This document shows, in pieces, positions 1 to 9,230 of a DNA stretch of 64,000 bases. The stretch is from the NCBI GenBank assembly GCA_019075865.1, contig JAGXAN010000002.1, positions 248,001 to 312,000 on the forward strand, given 5' to 3'. Origin of the DNA: Hyphomicrobiales bacterium (GTDB taxonomy: Bacteria > Pseudomonadota > Alphaproteobacteria > Rhizobiales > Beijerinckiaceae). A program made the translations under genes and the position numbers. A model generated the notes under the pieces. That model was not told where the DNA came from. It did no database searches and saw only the letters and a program-made list of their open reading frames with translations. Every line of letters begins with the position of its first letter. Within the stretch, counting starts at the first letter, position 1.

Positions 1-1092
1 GGTTCGATCAACATAAAAGACATTGCCATCGGTTTTGGCGAGGTAAAGATTTTTGAGCACATGTCGTTGGACATCGCCAAGGGCGAATTCATCGTTCTGC
101 TCGGCCCGTCCGGTTGCGGAAAATCGACCCTGCTCAACGCCATCGCCGGCCTTCTGGAAGTGCGCGCCGGCCAAATATGGATCGACGGCAAAAACGTCAC
201 CTGGGCCGAGCCAAAAGATCGCGGCATAGCGATGGTTTTTCAATCCTATTCACTCTATCCGCGCATGGTGGTTGAACAAAACCTGTCATTCGGGTTGCGC
301 ATTGCGGGATTGCCGAAGGCAGAAATTGCGGCGCGGGTGCAAAAGGCCGCCAAGCTCTTGCAACTGGAACCGCTGCTGCACCGCCGACCGGCCGAGCTTT
401 CCGGCGGCCAACGCCAGCGCGTCGCCATCGGGCGTGCCTTGGTGCGCAATGTTGATGTGTTCCTGTTCGACGAACCGCTCTCCAACCTCGACGCCAAATT
501 GCGCAATGAATTGCGTGTGGAGATCAAGAAGCTGCATCAAAATCTCGGCAATACCATGATTTATGTGACCCATGATCAAGTCGAGGCGCTGACCTTGGCC
601 GATCGCATTGCCATTATGGACAAGGGCGTGATTCAGCAGCTTGCCAGCCCGCACGACATTTACCACAACCCCGCCAACCTGTTTGTCGCGGGTTTCATCG
701 GCGCGCCGGTCATGAACTTCCTGGACGGAAAAATAGTGCGCGAGAATGGCAGCACCCATTTTATCGGCGATGACGGCGTCAGCATCGATCTGGGCGCGGC
801 GCCATTGCCCGCCCGCGAAAATCAGCCGGTGGTGCTGGGCCTTCGCCCCGAGCATATCAGCCTTGTCGCTTCGGGCGGGGCTGGCACCGTTGCTGGCACG
901 GTGGCCATAGTCGAACCCCTCGGCGCGGAGACGATTTTATGGACGGAAATTCCCGGCAAAACCGTCAGCGTGCGCGTGGATGGTGAAAGCACGATCAGAG
1001 CCGGTCAAAACCTCCATTTGCGATTTGACCCTGCCCATGCCCGCATATTCGACAAGGCAAGTGGCGATCGGCTGGTTGCGACGATTGCCTGA
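1..1092 (+). CDS. Sugar ABC transporter ATP-binding protein, MalK/UgpC family (5' end outside window)
   Basis: This is the cytoplasmic ATPase of a carbohydrate ABC importer. The reading frame is open from base 1, so the gene starts just upstream of the window; the 363 residues seen are close to the full length of the family. Walker A (GPSGCGKST), signature LSGGQ, Walker B (FLFDEP) and the H-loop (YVTHDQ) are all present and in order. The last ~120 residues form the MalK-type TOBE/regulatory domain, with the usual LRPEHI motif. Permeases and binding protein are presumably upstream. It is followed by a convergent LacI regulator and a set of sugar epimerase and dehydrogenase genes, so the substrate is probably a sugar or glycoside handled by them. 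Function class is firm; substrate is inference. Confidence 0.93.
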   Translation, partial: GSINIKDIAIGFGEVKIFEHMSLDIAKGEFIVLLGPSGCGKSTLLNAIAGLLEVRAGQIWIDGKNVTWAEPKDRGIAMVFQSYSLYPRMVVEQNLSFGLRIAGLPKAEIAARVQKAAKLLQLEPLLHRRPAELSGGQRQRVAIGRALVRNVDVFLFDEPLSNLDAKLRNELRVEIKKLHQNLGNTMIYVTHDQVEALTLADRIAIMDKGVIQQLASPHDIYHNPANLFVAGFIGAPVMNFLDGKIVRENGSTHFIGDDGVSIDLGAAPLPARENQPVVLGLRPEHISLVASGGAGTVAGTVAIVEPLGAETILWTEIPGKTVSVRVDGESTIRAGQNLHLRFDPAHARIFDKASGDRLVATIA

Positions 1093-1110
1093 CCCCGAAT
1101 GTGCCAGCTA

Positions 1111-2133
1111 TCAACCAATGACGGCCGAGCTTAATCGTTCAACCATCGGGGCTTCCAGATACTGCGATCGCGGCTTGGCGATTTCCTCATGCCCCTGCAT
1201 GCAATCCAGCAGCAACCGGGCCGCCGCCGCGCCCAGCGCCGAACGCGGCTGATGAACCGTGGTCAAAGTCGGTTCGCAATACTCGGAATATTCAATATCA
1301 TCGAAGCCGACAACCGAAACATCCCTTGGCACCTTGACCCCGCTTTTTTGCACGGTTTTCAAGAAGCCGATGGCCATTTCGTCATTGGCGGCAAAAATCG
1401 CGGTCGGGCGTTGCTTCAGCGTCAAAAATTCGGTTGCTGCCAATGCGCCCGATTGAAAGGTGAAATCGCCCTCAAAACGCAGATGCGGCTTGCGTATGCC
1501 CGCTGCTTTCAAGCCATTGCCAAAGCCCGCGTCGCGCTGCTTGTCGAGAATGTTGGAGGCAGGGCCCGATATATAGGCAAAGCGCTTGTGCCCCAGCCCA
1601 ACCAGATATTGCGCCACTCTTTGCGCCGCAGCTTGATTGTCTATGCCCACCTGCGGCAGCGTGACATGTGGAATGAATTCGCAAACCGCCACCAGCGGCA
1701 CATTGGCCACATCCATTTGCCGGCCTTTGCCTTGCGGCACATGCCCGCACAACAACAGCACGCCATCGACCTGGCCAGAAAACACCAGATCGACGAAATG
1801 CGCCTCCTTGGCGGCGGAATTGGCAAGGTTGCCAATGATGATGCCATAGCCCGACCCCGACAGGGTCTTGTCTATGCCACGCAATACCTCGGCAAAAAAC
1901 GGGTTGGCAATGTCGGGCACCACCACCAGCACCAGCATGGTTTGGCGCGAGCGCAAATTTGCGGCCACTATGTTGCGCGTATAGGAAGTTTGCCGCACCG
2001 CAGCCATGACCTTCTCGCGCATTTGCGGCGAGACAACCTCCGGATTGGCCAAAGTACGACTAACCGTCGCTGTCGATACGCCAGCAAGCGCCGCGACATC
2101 GGCAATGCGCGTCGCGCGTGGGGGTAAAGCCAT
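1111..2133 (-). CDS. LacI-family transcriptional regulator
   Basis: A DNA-binding repressor of 340 aa. An N-terminal LacI helix-turn-helix (IADVAALAGVSTATVSRTL, about residues 8-26) is followed by a periplasmic-binding-protein-like effector domain to the C terminus (for example the VVVPDIANPFF strand and the FAANDEMAIGFL helix). The frame is open 49 codons further upstream, but the ATG at 2133 is preceded by a strong AGGAAGG ribosome site, and the HTH begins right after it as in other LacI proteins. It is transcribed divergently from the epimerase/dehydrogenase genes and probably controls them, and perhaps the ABC genes, in response to a sugar. An operator-like palindrome lies in the divergent region. 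Confidence 0.93.
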   Translation of the reverse strand: MALPPRATRIADVAALAGVSTATVSRTLANPEVVSPQMREKVMAAVRQTSYTRNIVAANLRSRQTMLVLVVVPDIANPFFAEVLRGIDKTLSGSGYGIIIGNLANSAAKEAHFVDLVFSGQVDGVLLLCGHVPQGKGRQMDVANVPLVAVCEFIPHVTLPQVGIDNQAAAQRVAQYLVGLGHKRFAYISGPASNILDKQRDAGFGNGLKAAGIRKPHLRFEGDFTFQSGALAATEFLTLKQRPTAIFAANDEMAIGFLKTVQKSGVKVPRDVSVVGFDDIEYSEYCEPTLTTVHQPRSALGAAAARLLLDCMQGHEEIAKPRSQYLEAPMVERLSSAVIG

Positions 2134-2226
2134 TGCAAACCTTCCTGTTGGCAAGACATCTGCCACAATTTGCAGGCCCCGGCAATTTCCCGCTTGCAAA
2201 TCTTCCGTAATCCCATAATTTACCCA

Positions 2227-2240
2227 TGTAATCGATTTCA
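2227..2240. promoter_or_regulatory. Candidate LacI-type operator
   Basis: TGTAATCGATTTCA is a 14-bp near-palindrome (6 of 7 positions pair) with the central CG typical of LacI-family operators. It lies in the 145-bp region between the divergent LacI gene and the epimerase gene, about 40 bp before the latter's ATG, where a bound repressor would block transcription. This is pattern-based inference from one site. Confidence 0.4.
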
Positions 2241-2278
2241 CAGCTAAACATAACAACATTAAACGGGTGGATGGCACC

Positions 2279-3040
2279 ATGCTCAGGGATAAAATCTCAC
2301 TGCAACTTTACTCGGCCCGCGCAATTGACGGGCTGGACGCGCAATTGGCATTGGCGCAAAAATGCGGCTTCACCAATGTGGAGCCCTGGGGCGGGCTGTT
2401 CGCCGATCCCGCGCAGTTGAAAGAATTATTGGCCAAGCGTCAACTCAAGGCCCCCAGCGCCCACATTGGGCTGGAGCGGTTGCGGGCGGATGCCGCGGGC
2501 ACCGCCAAAATGTTTCGTGGGCTTGGCATTGATTTCCTGATTGCGCCAGCGCCGCCGCCGGACCAACGGGAAATGGACCGTGCCGGTTGGCAGGCTCTCG
2601 GCCGCGAATTGCATGCGCATGGCAAAGCCGTCACCGGCGAGGGCTTGCGCTTTGGCTGGCACAACCACCATTGGGAATTCAAGGCTTTGCCGGATGGCTC
2701 GCGCCCCTTTGATATTTTAATGAATGAAGCGCCCGACATGGCGTGGGAGGCAGATCTGGCGTGGATCGTGCGTGGCAATGCCGACCCCATCGCCGAACTC
2801 GCCCGTTATTCGGGCCGCGCCATTGCTGCCCATGTCAAGGATCTGGCCAAGGCCGGGGAAGCGCTGGACGAAGATGGCTGGGCCGACGCCGGTCATGGCA
2901 CGATGGATTGGGCCAAGCTCTATCCGGCCATGGTCAAGGCCGGGGTGCAGCTTTTCGTGCTGGAGCACGACAAGCCCTCCGATGTCGAGCGGTTTGCGAG
3001 CCGTTCGCTGGCGCAGGTCGCCAGTTGGCCAACGCTTTAA
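2279..3040 (+). CDS. Sugar phosphate isomerase/epimerase (xylose-isomerase-like TIM barrel)
   Basis: A 253-aa cytoplasmic AP-endonuclease-2/xylose-isomerase-like TIM barrel, the fold of IolE, IolI and ketosugar epimerases. Visible family landmarks are an early strand with CGFTNVEPW, the metal-site segments WHNHHWEFK and MAWEADLAWI, the HVKD motif and the late LEHDKPSD. A GTG at 2267 is in frame, but the ATG at 2279 has a GGGTGG ribosome site 8 nt upstream and is preferred. It is the first gene of a four-gene run in which epimerase-fold and Gfo/Idh/MocA dehydrogenase genes alternate. The exact substrate cannot be read from the sequence; isomerisation or epimerisation of a keto-sugar made by the neighbouring dehydrogenases is likely. 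Confidence 0.85.
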   Translation: MLRDKISLQLYSARAIDGLDAQLALAQKCGFTNVEPWGGLFADPAQLKELLAKRQLKAPSAHIGLERLRADAAGTAKMFRGLGIDFLIAPAPPPDQREMDRAGWQALGRELHAHGKAVTGEGLRFGWHNHHWEFKALPDGSRPFDILMNEAPDMAWEADLAWIVRGNADPIAELARYSGRAIAAHVKDLAKAGEALDEDGWADAGHGTMDWAKLYPAMVKAGVQLFVLEHDKPSDVERFASRSLAQVASWPTL

Positions 3041-3055
3041 GGATCGGGAAATCCC

Positions 3056-4207
3056 ATGTCAGATTTGCGACTAGCTCTTGTGGGTTGCGGCGTGATTTCG
3101 ACGCGCTACCTGCAAAATGCACCCATGTTCAAGGGCGTAAAAATCACCACTTGCGCGGACCTTCGCCCCGAAATGGCGGACAGGCAGGCGGCGGCTTTTG
3201 GCATCAAGGCCAAGTCACTGGATGCGGTATTCCGTGACCCCAAGATTGATGCCATCATCAATCTGACCATTCCCAACGCCCATTTTGAAGTGTCGCGCCG
3301 GGCGCTCAAGGCTGGAAAGCATGTGTTCTCGGAAAAGCCGTTGACCGTGCAGCCCAAGGACGCGAAAAAGCTGGTCGAACTGGCCAATCGCGAAGGTCTG
3401 GCGCTGGCCGTGGCACCTGATACGTTTCTCGGGCCGGGCCACAGAATGGCGCGCTTGAGCGTTGACTCGGGCGAAGTCGGCAAGGTTGTCGCCGGAACCG
3501 CTTTCTTCATGTCGCGCGGCATGGAACATTGGCACCCAGATCCGACATTTTTCTTTCAGCCTGGCGGTGGCCCGGTGCTGGATATGGGGCCCTATTACAT
3601 CAGTGCATTGGTCAACATGCTCGGCCCGGTGTCGCGCGTGACGGCAATGGATGGCATGGGTCTTTCGGAGCGCACGGTCACCGCAGATGGCCCCAAAAAG
3701 GGCAGCGTCATCAAGGTTGAAGTTCCCACCACCTCGCTGGCAGCGCTTGAGTTTGCTTCCGGTGCCTTGGTCAGCCTGAGTTTGAGTTGGGACGTATTCC
3801 AGCATGGACATCGCCCATTGGAGCTTTACGGCACATTGGGTTCGCTGCGCGCACCCGACCCGAACTTCTTTGGCGGTGAAATTGAGATCGCTCATGCCCG
3901 CGAGCCGTGGCAGGCACGCAGCAGCCTGCATGAATTATGCGGCAAGCCCAATCATCCCGATGACAAGCCGGTATTTGCCAATTATCGCATGTTGGGTGTA
4001 GCGGATATGGCTGACGCTATTGGCAAAGGGTTGAAGCCACGTGCATCAGGCGAACTCGGGTTGCATGTGCTGGACGTGATGGATGCCATATTGCGGGCTG
4101 GCAAGACCCGCAAAAGTGTTTCCGTTTCGGGCGGCATTCGCCCGCGACCATTCAGTGAAGCCGAGGTTTCGTCTTTGCTGGTTTCACCCGATTCGACCCG
4201 AGGATAG
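3056..4207 (+). CDS. Gfo/Idh/MocA-family NAD(P)-dependent sugar dehydrogenase
   Basis: A 383-aa oxidoreductase. The N-terminal Rossmann fold opens with LALVGCGVIS (glycine-rich nucleotide loop), and the family signature SEKPLT, whose lysine lies in the active site, is seen near residue 100. The C-terminal alpha/beta domain includes GGGPVLDMGPYYISAL, with the histidine often found here replaced by Tyr-Tyr. Start ATG 3056 has an AAGGATCGGGAA-type ribosome site. Such enzymes oxidise or reduce a hydroxyl on sugars, glycosides or inositols. It lies 15 bp after the first epimerase gene and 11 bp before the second, so all are probably one transcript. Substrate unknown. Confidence 0.88.
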   Translation: MSDLRLALVGCGVISTRYLQNAPMFKGVKITTCADLRPEMADRQAAAFGIKAKSLDAVFRDPKIDAIINLTIPNAHFEVSRRALKAGKHVFSEKPLTVQPKDAKKLVELANREGLALAVAPDTFLGPGHRMARLSVDSGEVGKVVAGTAFFMSRGMEHWHPDPTFFFQPGGGPVLDMGPYYISALVNMLGPVSRVTAMDGMGLSERTVTADGPKKGSVIKVEVPTTSLAALEFASGALVSLSLSWDVFQHGHRPLELYGTLGSLRAPDPNFFGGEIEIAHAREPWQARSSLHELCGKPNHPDDKPVFANYRMLGVADMADAIGKGLKPRASGELGLHVLDVMDAILRAGKTRKSVSVSGGIRPRPFSEAEVSSLLVSPDSTRG

Positions 4208-4218
4208 AGGCTTTAGCA

Positions 4219-5262
4219 ATGCGCGGACCCGGTATTTTTCTGGCACAGTTTCTGGGCGATGCAGCGCCGTTCAACAGTTTTGCCGCCATCGCCCGGTGGG
4301 CGGGCGAGCTTGGCTATCGCGGCGTGCAGGTGCCAACCAACGACCCCGGTATCTTTGATCTGGAAAAGGCCGCCACATCCCAAACATACTGCGATGAAAT
4401 CAAGGGCATAGCCAAGGATGCGGGCGTTGCCATTACCGAGCTCTCCACGCATTTGCAGGGCCAGTTGGTCGCCGTGCACCCCGCCTTTGACACGCTGTTT
4501 GATGGTTTTGCGCCGGAAAAGCTGCGCGGCAACCCCGCCGCGCGCCAGCAATGGGCCGTCGCGCAATTGAAGCTGGCGGCCAGGGCCTCGCAAAATCTCG
4601 GGCTGAATGCGCATGTGTCCTTTACCGGCGCGCTCGCATGGCCCTACCTGTATCCATGGCCCCAGCGCCCCGCTGGTCTGGTCGAGACCGCTTTCGCGGA
4701 ATTGGGCAAGCGCTGGACACCCATTCTTGATGCCTTTGACGATGCGGGGGTTGACCTTTGCTACGAAATCCACCCCGGCGAGGACGCGCATGATGGCGCA
4801 AGCTTCGAGCGCTTTCTGGAATCCACCGGCAATCATCGGCGCTGCGCGATCAATTATGATCCGTCACATTTTTTGCTTCAGCAGCTGGATTACCTCAGTT
4901 TTATCGATATTTACCACACGCGGATCAAGGCTTTCCACGTCAAGGATGCCGAGTTCAACCCCGATGGCCGACAGGGCGTTTATGGCGGCTATGAGCCCTG
5001 GCTGCGGCGGGCCGGGCGGTTTCGCTCGCTGGGAGATGGCCAGGTGGATTTCTCCGGCATATTCTCGCGCCTTGCCACCCATGATTACCAAGGTTGGGCC
5101 GTGCTGGAGTGGGAATGCTGCCTCAAATCACCGGAAGCGGGTGCCCGTGAAGGCGCGCCCTTCATCGAAAGCCACATGATCGAGCGCACCGGCAAAGCCT
5201 TCGATGATTTTGCAGCAGGCAGCGTCGATGGCACCCAGATTGCCAAACTCCTGGGACTTTGA
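4219..5262 (+). CDS. Sugar phosphate isomerase/epimerase, second TIM-barrel paralogue
   Basis: A 347-aa xylose-isomerase-like TIM-barrel protein, longer than its neighbour at 2279. Metal-binding segments are visible: CYEIHPGED (Glu and His), INYDPSHF (Asp and His), AFHVKDAEF and the late VLEWECCLK (Glu). The overall layout resembles YcjR-type 3-dehydro-glycoside 4-epimerases and related isomerases. GAGG precedes the ATG. The stop lies 3 bp before the next dehydrogenase start, so the two are surely co-transcribed and may act in sequence: the dehydrogenase makes a 3-keto sugar and the epimerase inverts its neighbouring carbon. That sequence is inference from the E. coli ycj cluster. Confidence 0.85.
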   Translation: MRGPGIFLAQFLGDAAPFNSFAAIARWAGELGYRGVQVPTNDPGIFDLEKAATSQTYCDEIKGIAKDAGVAITELSTHLQGQLVAVHPAFDTLFDGFAPEKLRGNPAARQQWAVAQLKLAARASQNLGLNAHVSFTGALAWPYLYPWPQRPAGLVETAFAELGKRWTPILDAFDDAGVDLCYEIHPGEDAHDGASFERFLESTGNHRRCAINYDPSHFLLQQLDYLSFIDIYHTRIKAFHVKDAEFNPDGRQGVYGGYEPWLRRAGRFRSLGDGQVDFSGIFSRLATHDYQGWAVLEWECCLKSPEAGAREGAPFIESHMIERTGKAFDDFAAGSVDGTQIAKLLGL

Positions 5263-5265
5263 CGA

Positions 5266-6438
5266 ATGAATAATTTTCCAGAAATTCCGTTTCGTCGCCT
5301 GCGGCTGGGCATGGTTGGGGGTGGCAGCGGGGCTTTCATCGGTGCGGTGCACCGTCTTGCGGCCCGGATGGACGATCAATATGAACTGGTGGCCGGGGCT
5401 TTTTCGGCCGATCCGCAAAAATCGCGGGCAGCGGGGGTGGAACTGCGCCTCGACCCCGCGCGGTGTTATGATGATTTTGCCAGCATGGCCAAAGCCGAAG
5501 CCGCCCGCGCCGATGGCATTGACGTTGTGAGCATCGTGACGCCCAATCACATGCACAAAGCGCCGATTCTGGCGTTTCTTGCGGCCGGCATCCATGTCAT
5601 TTGCGACAAGCCATTGGCCTTGAGCTTTGAGGATGGGCTGGAGATCGAGGCGGCCATTCGGGCATCCGGGTGCATTTTTGCGCTTACGCATAATTATTCG
5701 GCGACACCAATGGTGCGTCAGGCCCGGGAAATGGTGGCGGCAGGCGAAATCGGCGAAGTCCGGCTGGTGCAGGTCGAATATCCGCAACAATGGCTGTGCA
5801 TGCCCCTTGAAGTCACGGGACACAAGCAGGCGTCATGGCGCACCGATCCCGCCCGCTCGGGGCCGGGCGGCTGCATTGGCGACATAGGCACCCATGCCTA
5901 CCAGCTTGCAGATTTTGTGACGCAGGTGCCCCTGCTCGAAATCAGCGCGGAATTGAGCACATTCATGCCGGATCGTCGCCTCGATGACAATGTGCAGGTC
6001 ATGCTGCGATACCAGAATGGCGCCCGCGGCATGATTTGGACAAGCCAGGTGGCGGTAGGCCATGAAAACGGTCTGCGAATGCGCGTCTATGGCAGCAAAG
6101 GTGCGCTGCACTGGGTGCAAGCTGACCCCAACTATCTGCAATTTTCAAAGCTTGGCATGCCATCGATCACACTCACCCGTGGCGGAGATGGGTCGGGCGC
6201 TGCGGCGGGCCGGGTCACCCGCATCCCTTCCGGGCACCCGGAAGGTTATCTGGAGGCTTTTGCCAATATTTATACGGAAGTTGCGCGCGCCATTGTCGCC
6301 CGCAAGCGCGCCCTGCCATGCCCGGCCGACGTATTGTTTCCCGATATAAAGGACGGCGTCAAAGGCCTCGCCTTTATCGAAGCCGCCATTGCTTCGTCAA
6401 AGGAAAATGCAGCCTGGGTAAAGCCGCGCCGCGTGTGA
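5266..6438 (+). CDS. Gfo/Idh/MocA-family dehydrogenase, second paralogue
   Basis: A 390-aa NAD(P)-dependent oxidoreductase. The N terminus carries the Rossmann loop GMVGGGSGAFIG, followed by VTPNHMH, then CDKPLA (active-site Lys) and the C-terminal domain with IGDIGTHAYQLADF, whose GTH provides the usual catalytic-region histidine. The insert after the glycine loop (GSGAFIGAVHRLAARMDD) is typical of the YcjS/IolW-like branch. It is the last gene of the cluster; about 85 bp of non-coding DNA separate it from the end of the convergent c-di-GMP gene. Together with the 3056 gene it gives two dehydrogenases and two epimerases, enough to epimerise a sugar by oxidation, inversion and reduction. Confidence 0.88.
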   Translation: MNNFPEIPFRRLRLGMVGGGSGAFIGAVHRLAARMDDQYELVAGAFSADPQKSRAAGVELRLDPARCYDDFASMAKAEAARADGIDVVSIVTPNHMHKAPILAFLAAGIHVICDKPLALSFEDGLEIEAAIRASGCIFALTHNYSATPMVRQAREMVAAGEIGEVRLVQVEYPQQWLCMPLEVTGHKQASWRTDPARSGPGGCIGDIGTHAYQLADFVTQVPLLEISAELSTFMPDRRLDDNVQVMLRYQNGARGMIWTSQVAVGHENGLRMRVYGSKGALHWVQADPNYLQFSKLGMPSITLTRGGDGSGAAAGRVTRIPSGHPEGYLEAFANIYTEVARAIVARKRALPCPADVLFPDIKDGVKGLAFIEAAIASSKENAAWVKPRRV

Positions 6439-6524
6439 GCCGGGCAGGGCGGTCATCAGCGCTAAAAATGGCCCCGAAACCGGATGCACTTTGCAAGCGC
6501 GTCCGGTTTGGGAATGGTAGGTAT

Positions 6525-9215
6525 TCAGGCCTGTTCCGCCTCGATTGCAGCCTTTGCAATTTTGGCCTTGGCCTTCATTTCAGAGGCATTGATGGCGAGC
6601 AGCGAAATGACGTCCTCGCTCGGGCGTGGTTTGCTGAACAGGAAGCCTTGCACTTCCCCGCAACCTTCAGCCCGCAGATAGTTGAGTTGGTCAGTAGTCT
6701 CGACGCCCTCGGCGGTGGTTGCCATGCCAAGCCCGTGGGCAAGGCCCAGTACCGCCTTCACAATTGCCGCTGAATCGGCATTGCCGTTCAGGTCTTTGAC
6801 AAAGCCGCGATCGATCTTGATCTTGTCGAAGGGGAAGCTGCGCAGATTGGCGAGCGATGAATAGCCGGTGCCAAAGTCGTCCATTGCAATCCGCACGCCC
6901 AACCGCTTGATTTCGGTGAGGACATTAAGGTTCGCCACCGTGTCGCGCAGCAGCAGCGATTCTGTGACTTCAAGCTCGAGACGGCGCGGGTCGAGGCGCG
7001 ACGCCAGCAGGTTCTCGCGCACAATGTCCGCAAAATGCGGGTTGCGGAATTGCGAGGGCGAAAGATTGACCGCAACCCGGATCGCGGTTGGCCAGGCTGC
7101 GGCATCGAAGCAGGCGCGCTTGAGCACCCATTCGCCAATTTTCGGAATGAGGCCGCTTTCTTCCGCGACCGGGATGAAATCGTCCGGTTGCACGAGCCCG
7201 CGAATGGGGTGATCCCAACGCAGCAGCGCTTCCATGCCAACGATCGCCCCGCTGTTCGAATCCACCAGAGGTTGATAATAGACCAGCAATTCCTCGTTTT
7301 CGAGGGCGGTGCGCAAATCCATTTCCAACTGCCGCCGCTCCTGCGCTGCGGCGTCCATTTTCTCTTCAAAGAAGCAGTACGTGTTGCGGCCGTCGGTTTT
7401 GGCCTGATATAGAGCCAGATCGGCGTTTTTCAAGATCACATCGACATTGTGAATCCGCGAACCCTCGACCAGCGCAATACCGATGCTGGTGGTGACCGAA
7501 ACATTGTGGCCGGCCAAATGGAAGGGCTTGCCAATGGCAGATAGGATCCGCAAAGCCAGGTCGGAAACATAGCCGGGACTTGCCAAATCAAGCACGATCG
7601 CAAATTCGTCGCCGCCCAGACGGGCCGCCGTTTCGCCTTCGCGGATCACCGAACTCAGGCGATTGGCAACCTGCATCAGCAATTCATCACCCGCCGGGTG
7701 GCCGAGCGTGTCATTGACAAATTTGAACCGGTCAATGTCGAGGCACATCACGGCAATCGTGCGTTCCTCGCGGTTGGCGCGTCGCACCACTTCATCCATG
7801 GTCTGGCGGAAGGCGGCACGGTTGGAGAGGCCGGTCAGTGAATCGTGATAGGCAAGGTGATGGATGCGCCGCTCGCGCTGCTTCAATTCAGATACATCAG
7901 CATAGAGCACCACGGTGCTGCCATCGCCGGTGCGGTGTTCACTCACCATCAGCCAACGGTCGCTGTCACGCCGCCGCTCGGTGATGACCCGGCCCTGGTT
8001 GCGCTGCTGCATCCGCTCGTCGACGCTTGGCACGCCGCAACGGGTTTCGGTGGCTTCAATGGTGAGAAGCTCATGCTCGATCTGCGCATATTGGGTATAG
8101 GTGCAACCGGGTATCACCCGGCCGCTCAATTCGGGGTAGAGCGCATAGAAATGCGAATTGGCGATCACGAGGTGATCGGAGGGGTCAAACAGCAGGAATG
8201 CCTGCGAAAGGCTTTCGACTATGTTGGAGCGGGTGCGTGCTTCCGAACTGGCGGCGGCATGTTCCGCCTCCTTGATGCGGCTGGCGTCAAGGATGACACC
8301 CGTCCACAAGACAGAACCATCAGGCTTGCGCACCGGGCGCGCCATGGCATGTGTGTAGCGAACACCGCCCTGCGGCAGCCGTATCGAAGCTTCAACATCC
8401 CAGATCGACAGATTGCGCGAAGCTTCGAGCAGCTTTTCACGAAAACCGTCGCGGTAATCGGGGTCATAATGCTTGAACAGCGCTTTGGGGTCGGACAGGA
8501 TCAAATCGGGTTCGACACCAAAGAATTCGCGTGCGCTATCGGAAATGTAGGTGTAGCGAATGTCGCCATCCTGCGCGACGCGGCGCTGGTAGACAACGCC
8601 AGGAATGGATTTGGCCAGCACGGTCAGGGTATCATCGGCGGCGCTGGTGGAGACCTTTTTGGAACTGGCGAAAATGGCCAGCGCCACTGACGTTTGCAAT
8701 GCCTGCAATACATTCACATCATTGGCGAATTCGCTTGAAGCGTCGCGGCGGTAAACGGCGATGGCACCGCGCAGGTTACCCACCTGGAATGGCATGATCG
8801 TGTAAGCGTGCCAGCGTGCCATCAGGGCATTGAGCGTGTGCGAAATATCGGCCGCTTGCGCCAGAATGTCGGGCACGACCATTACCTTTTGCGACGCGAT
8901 GGCGTCCAGCACCGGGTCCTGGGCGGTCAAGGCCGATTGGCGATGTGCATTGAGCCAGGCACCATAGCTTTCGGCAATCGGGGTGACTTCCATCTCCGAG
9001 TCCGAACGCGCCACCGAAATGCGCACCGCACACAGGCCCAGTTGCGATTCGAGCGCGTTGCGCAAAGCGTTCAACAAATCCGGCATTTCGGTATGCTCAA
9101 TGCCCATCTGGCAGACAAGCTGGCTCAAATGCAGCGGAGCAGTGGAGGCATCCGCAACAAGGGCGTTGGATAGTGCTTCCTTGGTGTCGAAAATTGGAAC
9201 TACAGTCGAAGTCAT
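6525..9215 (-). CDS. GAF-PAS-PAS-GGDEF-EAL cyclic-di-GMP signalling protein
   Basis: An 896-aa cytoplasmic protein that should make and/or break c-di-GMP. Rough layout: GAF-like domain 40-185, PAS 195-320, second PAS 330-450, GGDEF 455-615, EAL 625-880. The cyclase motif RLGGDEF is intact, but the position of the inhibitory RxxD site reads REGE, so product feedback is probably lost. The EAL half keeps GMEALLRW, VNLSPSQF, LEVTES, MDDFGTGYSS, KIDRGF and AEGVET, so phosphodiesterase activity is plausible. No membrane segments are seen. It is the last gene of the minus-strand operon and starts 15 bp after the binding-protein gene, which suggests that signals from that system feed into c-di-GMP. 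Which activity dominates cannot be told from sequence. Confidence 0.93.
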   Translation of the reverse strand: MTSTVVPIFDTKEALSNALVADASTAPLHLSQLVCQMGIEHTEMPDLLNALRNALESQLGLCAVRISVARSDSEMEVTPIAESYGAWLNAHRQSALTAQDPVLDAIASQKVMVVPDILAQAADISHTLNALMARWHAYTIMPFQVGNLRGAIAVYRRDASSEFANDVNVLQALQTSVALAIFASSKKVSTSAADDTLTVLAKSIPGVVYQRRVAQDGDIRYTYISDSAREFFGVEPDLILSDPKALFKHYDPDYRDGFREKLLEASRNLSIWDVEASIRLPQGGVRYTHAMARPVRKPDGSVLWTGVILDASRIKEAEHAAASSEARTRSNIVESLSQAFLLFDPSDHLVIANSHFYALYPELSGRVIPGCTYTQYAQIEHELLTIEATETRCGVPSVDERMQQRNQGRVITERRRDSDRWLMVSEHRTGDGSTVVLYADVSELKQRERRIHHLAYHDSLTGLSNRAAFRQTMDEVVRRANREERTIAVMCLDIDRFKFVNDTLGHPAGDELLMQVANRLSSVIREGETAARLGGDEFAIVLDLASPGYVSDLALRILSAIGKPFHLAGHNVSVTTSIGIALVEGSRIHNVDVILKNADLALYQAKTDGRNTYCFFEEKMDAAAQERRQLEMDLRTALENEELLVYYQPLVDSNSGAIVGMEALLRWDHPIRGLVQPDDFIPVAEESGLIPKIGEWVLKRACFDAAAWPTAIRVAVNLSPSQFRNPHFADIVRENLLASRLDPRRLELEVTESLLLRDTVANLNVLTEIKRLGVRIAMDDFGTGYSSLANLRSFPFDKIKIDRGFVKDLNGNADSAAIVKAVLGLAHGLGMATTAEGVETTDQLNYLRAEGCGEVQGFLFSKPRPSEDVISLLAINASEMKAKAKIAKAAIEAEQA

Positions 9216-9230
9216 GGAAATACTCTCTGC

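Noticed and set aside
1189-2127. 312-codon frame antisense to the LacI gene
   Set aside because: His/Arg/Gln-rich composition typical of a shadow frame.
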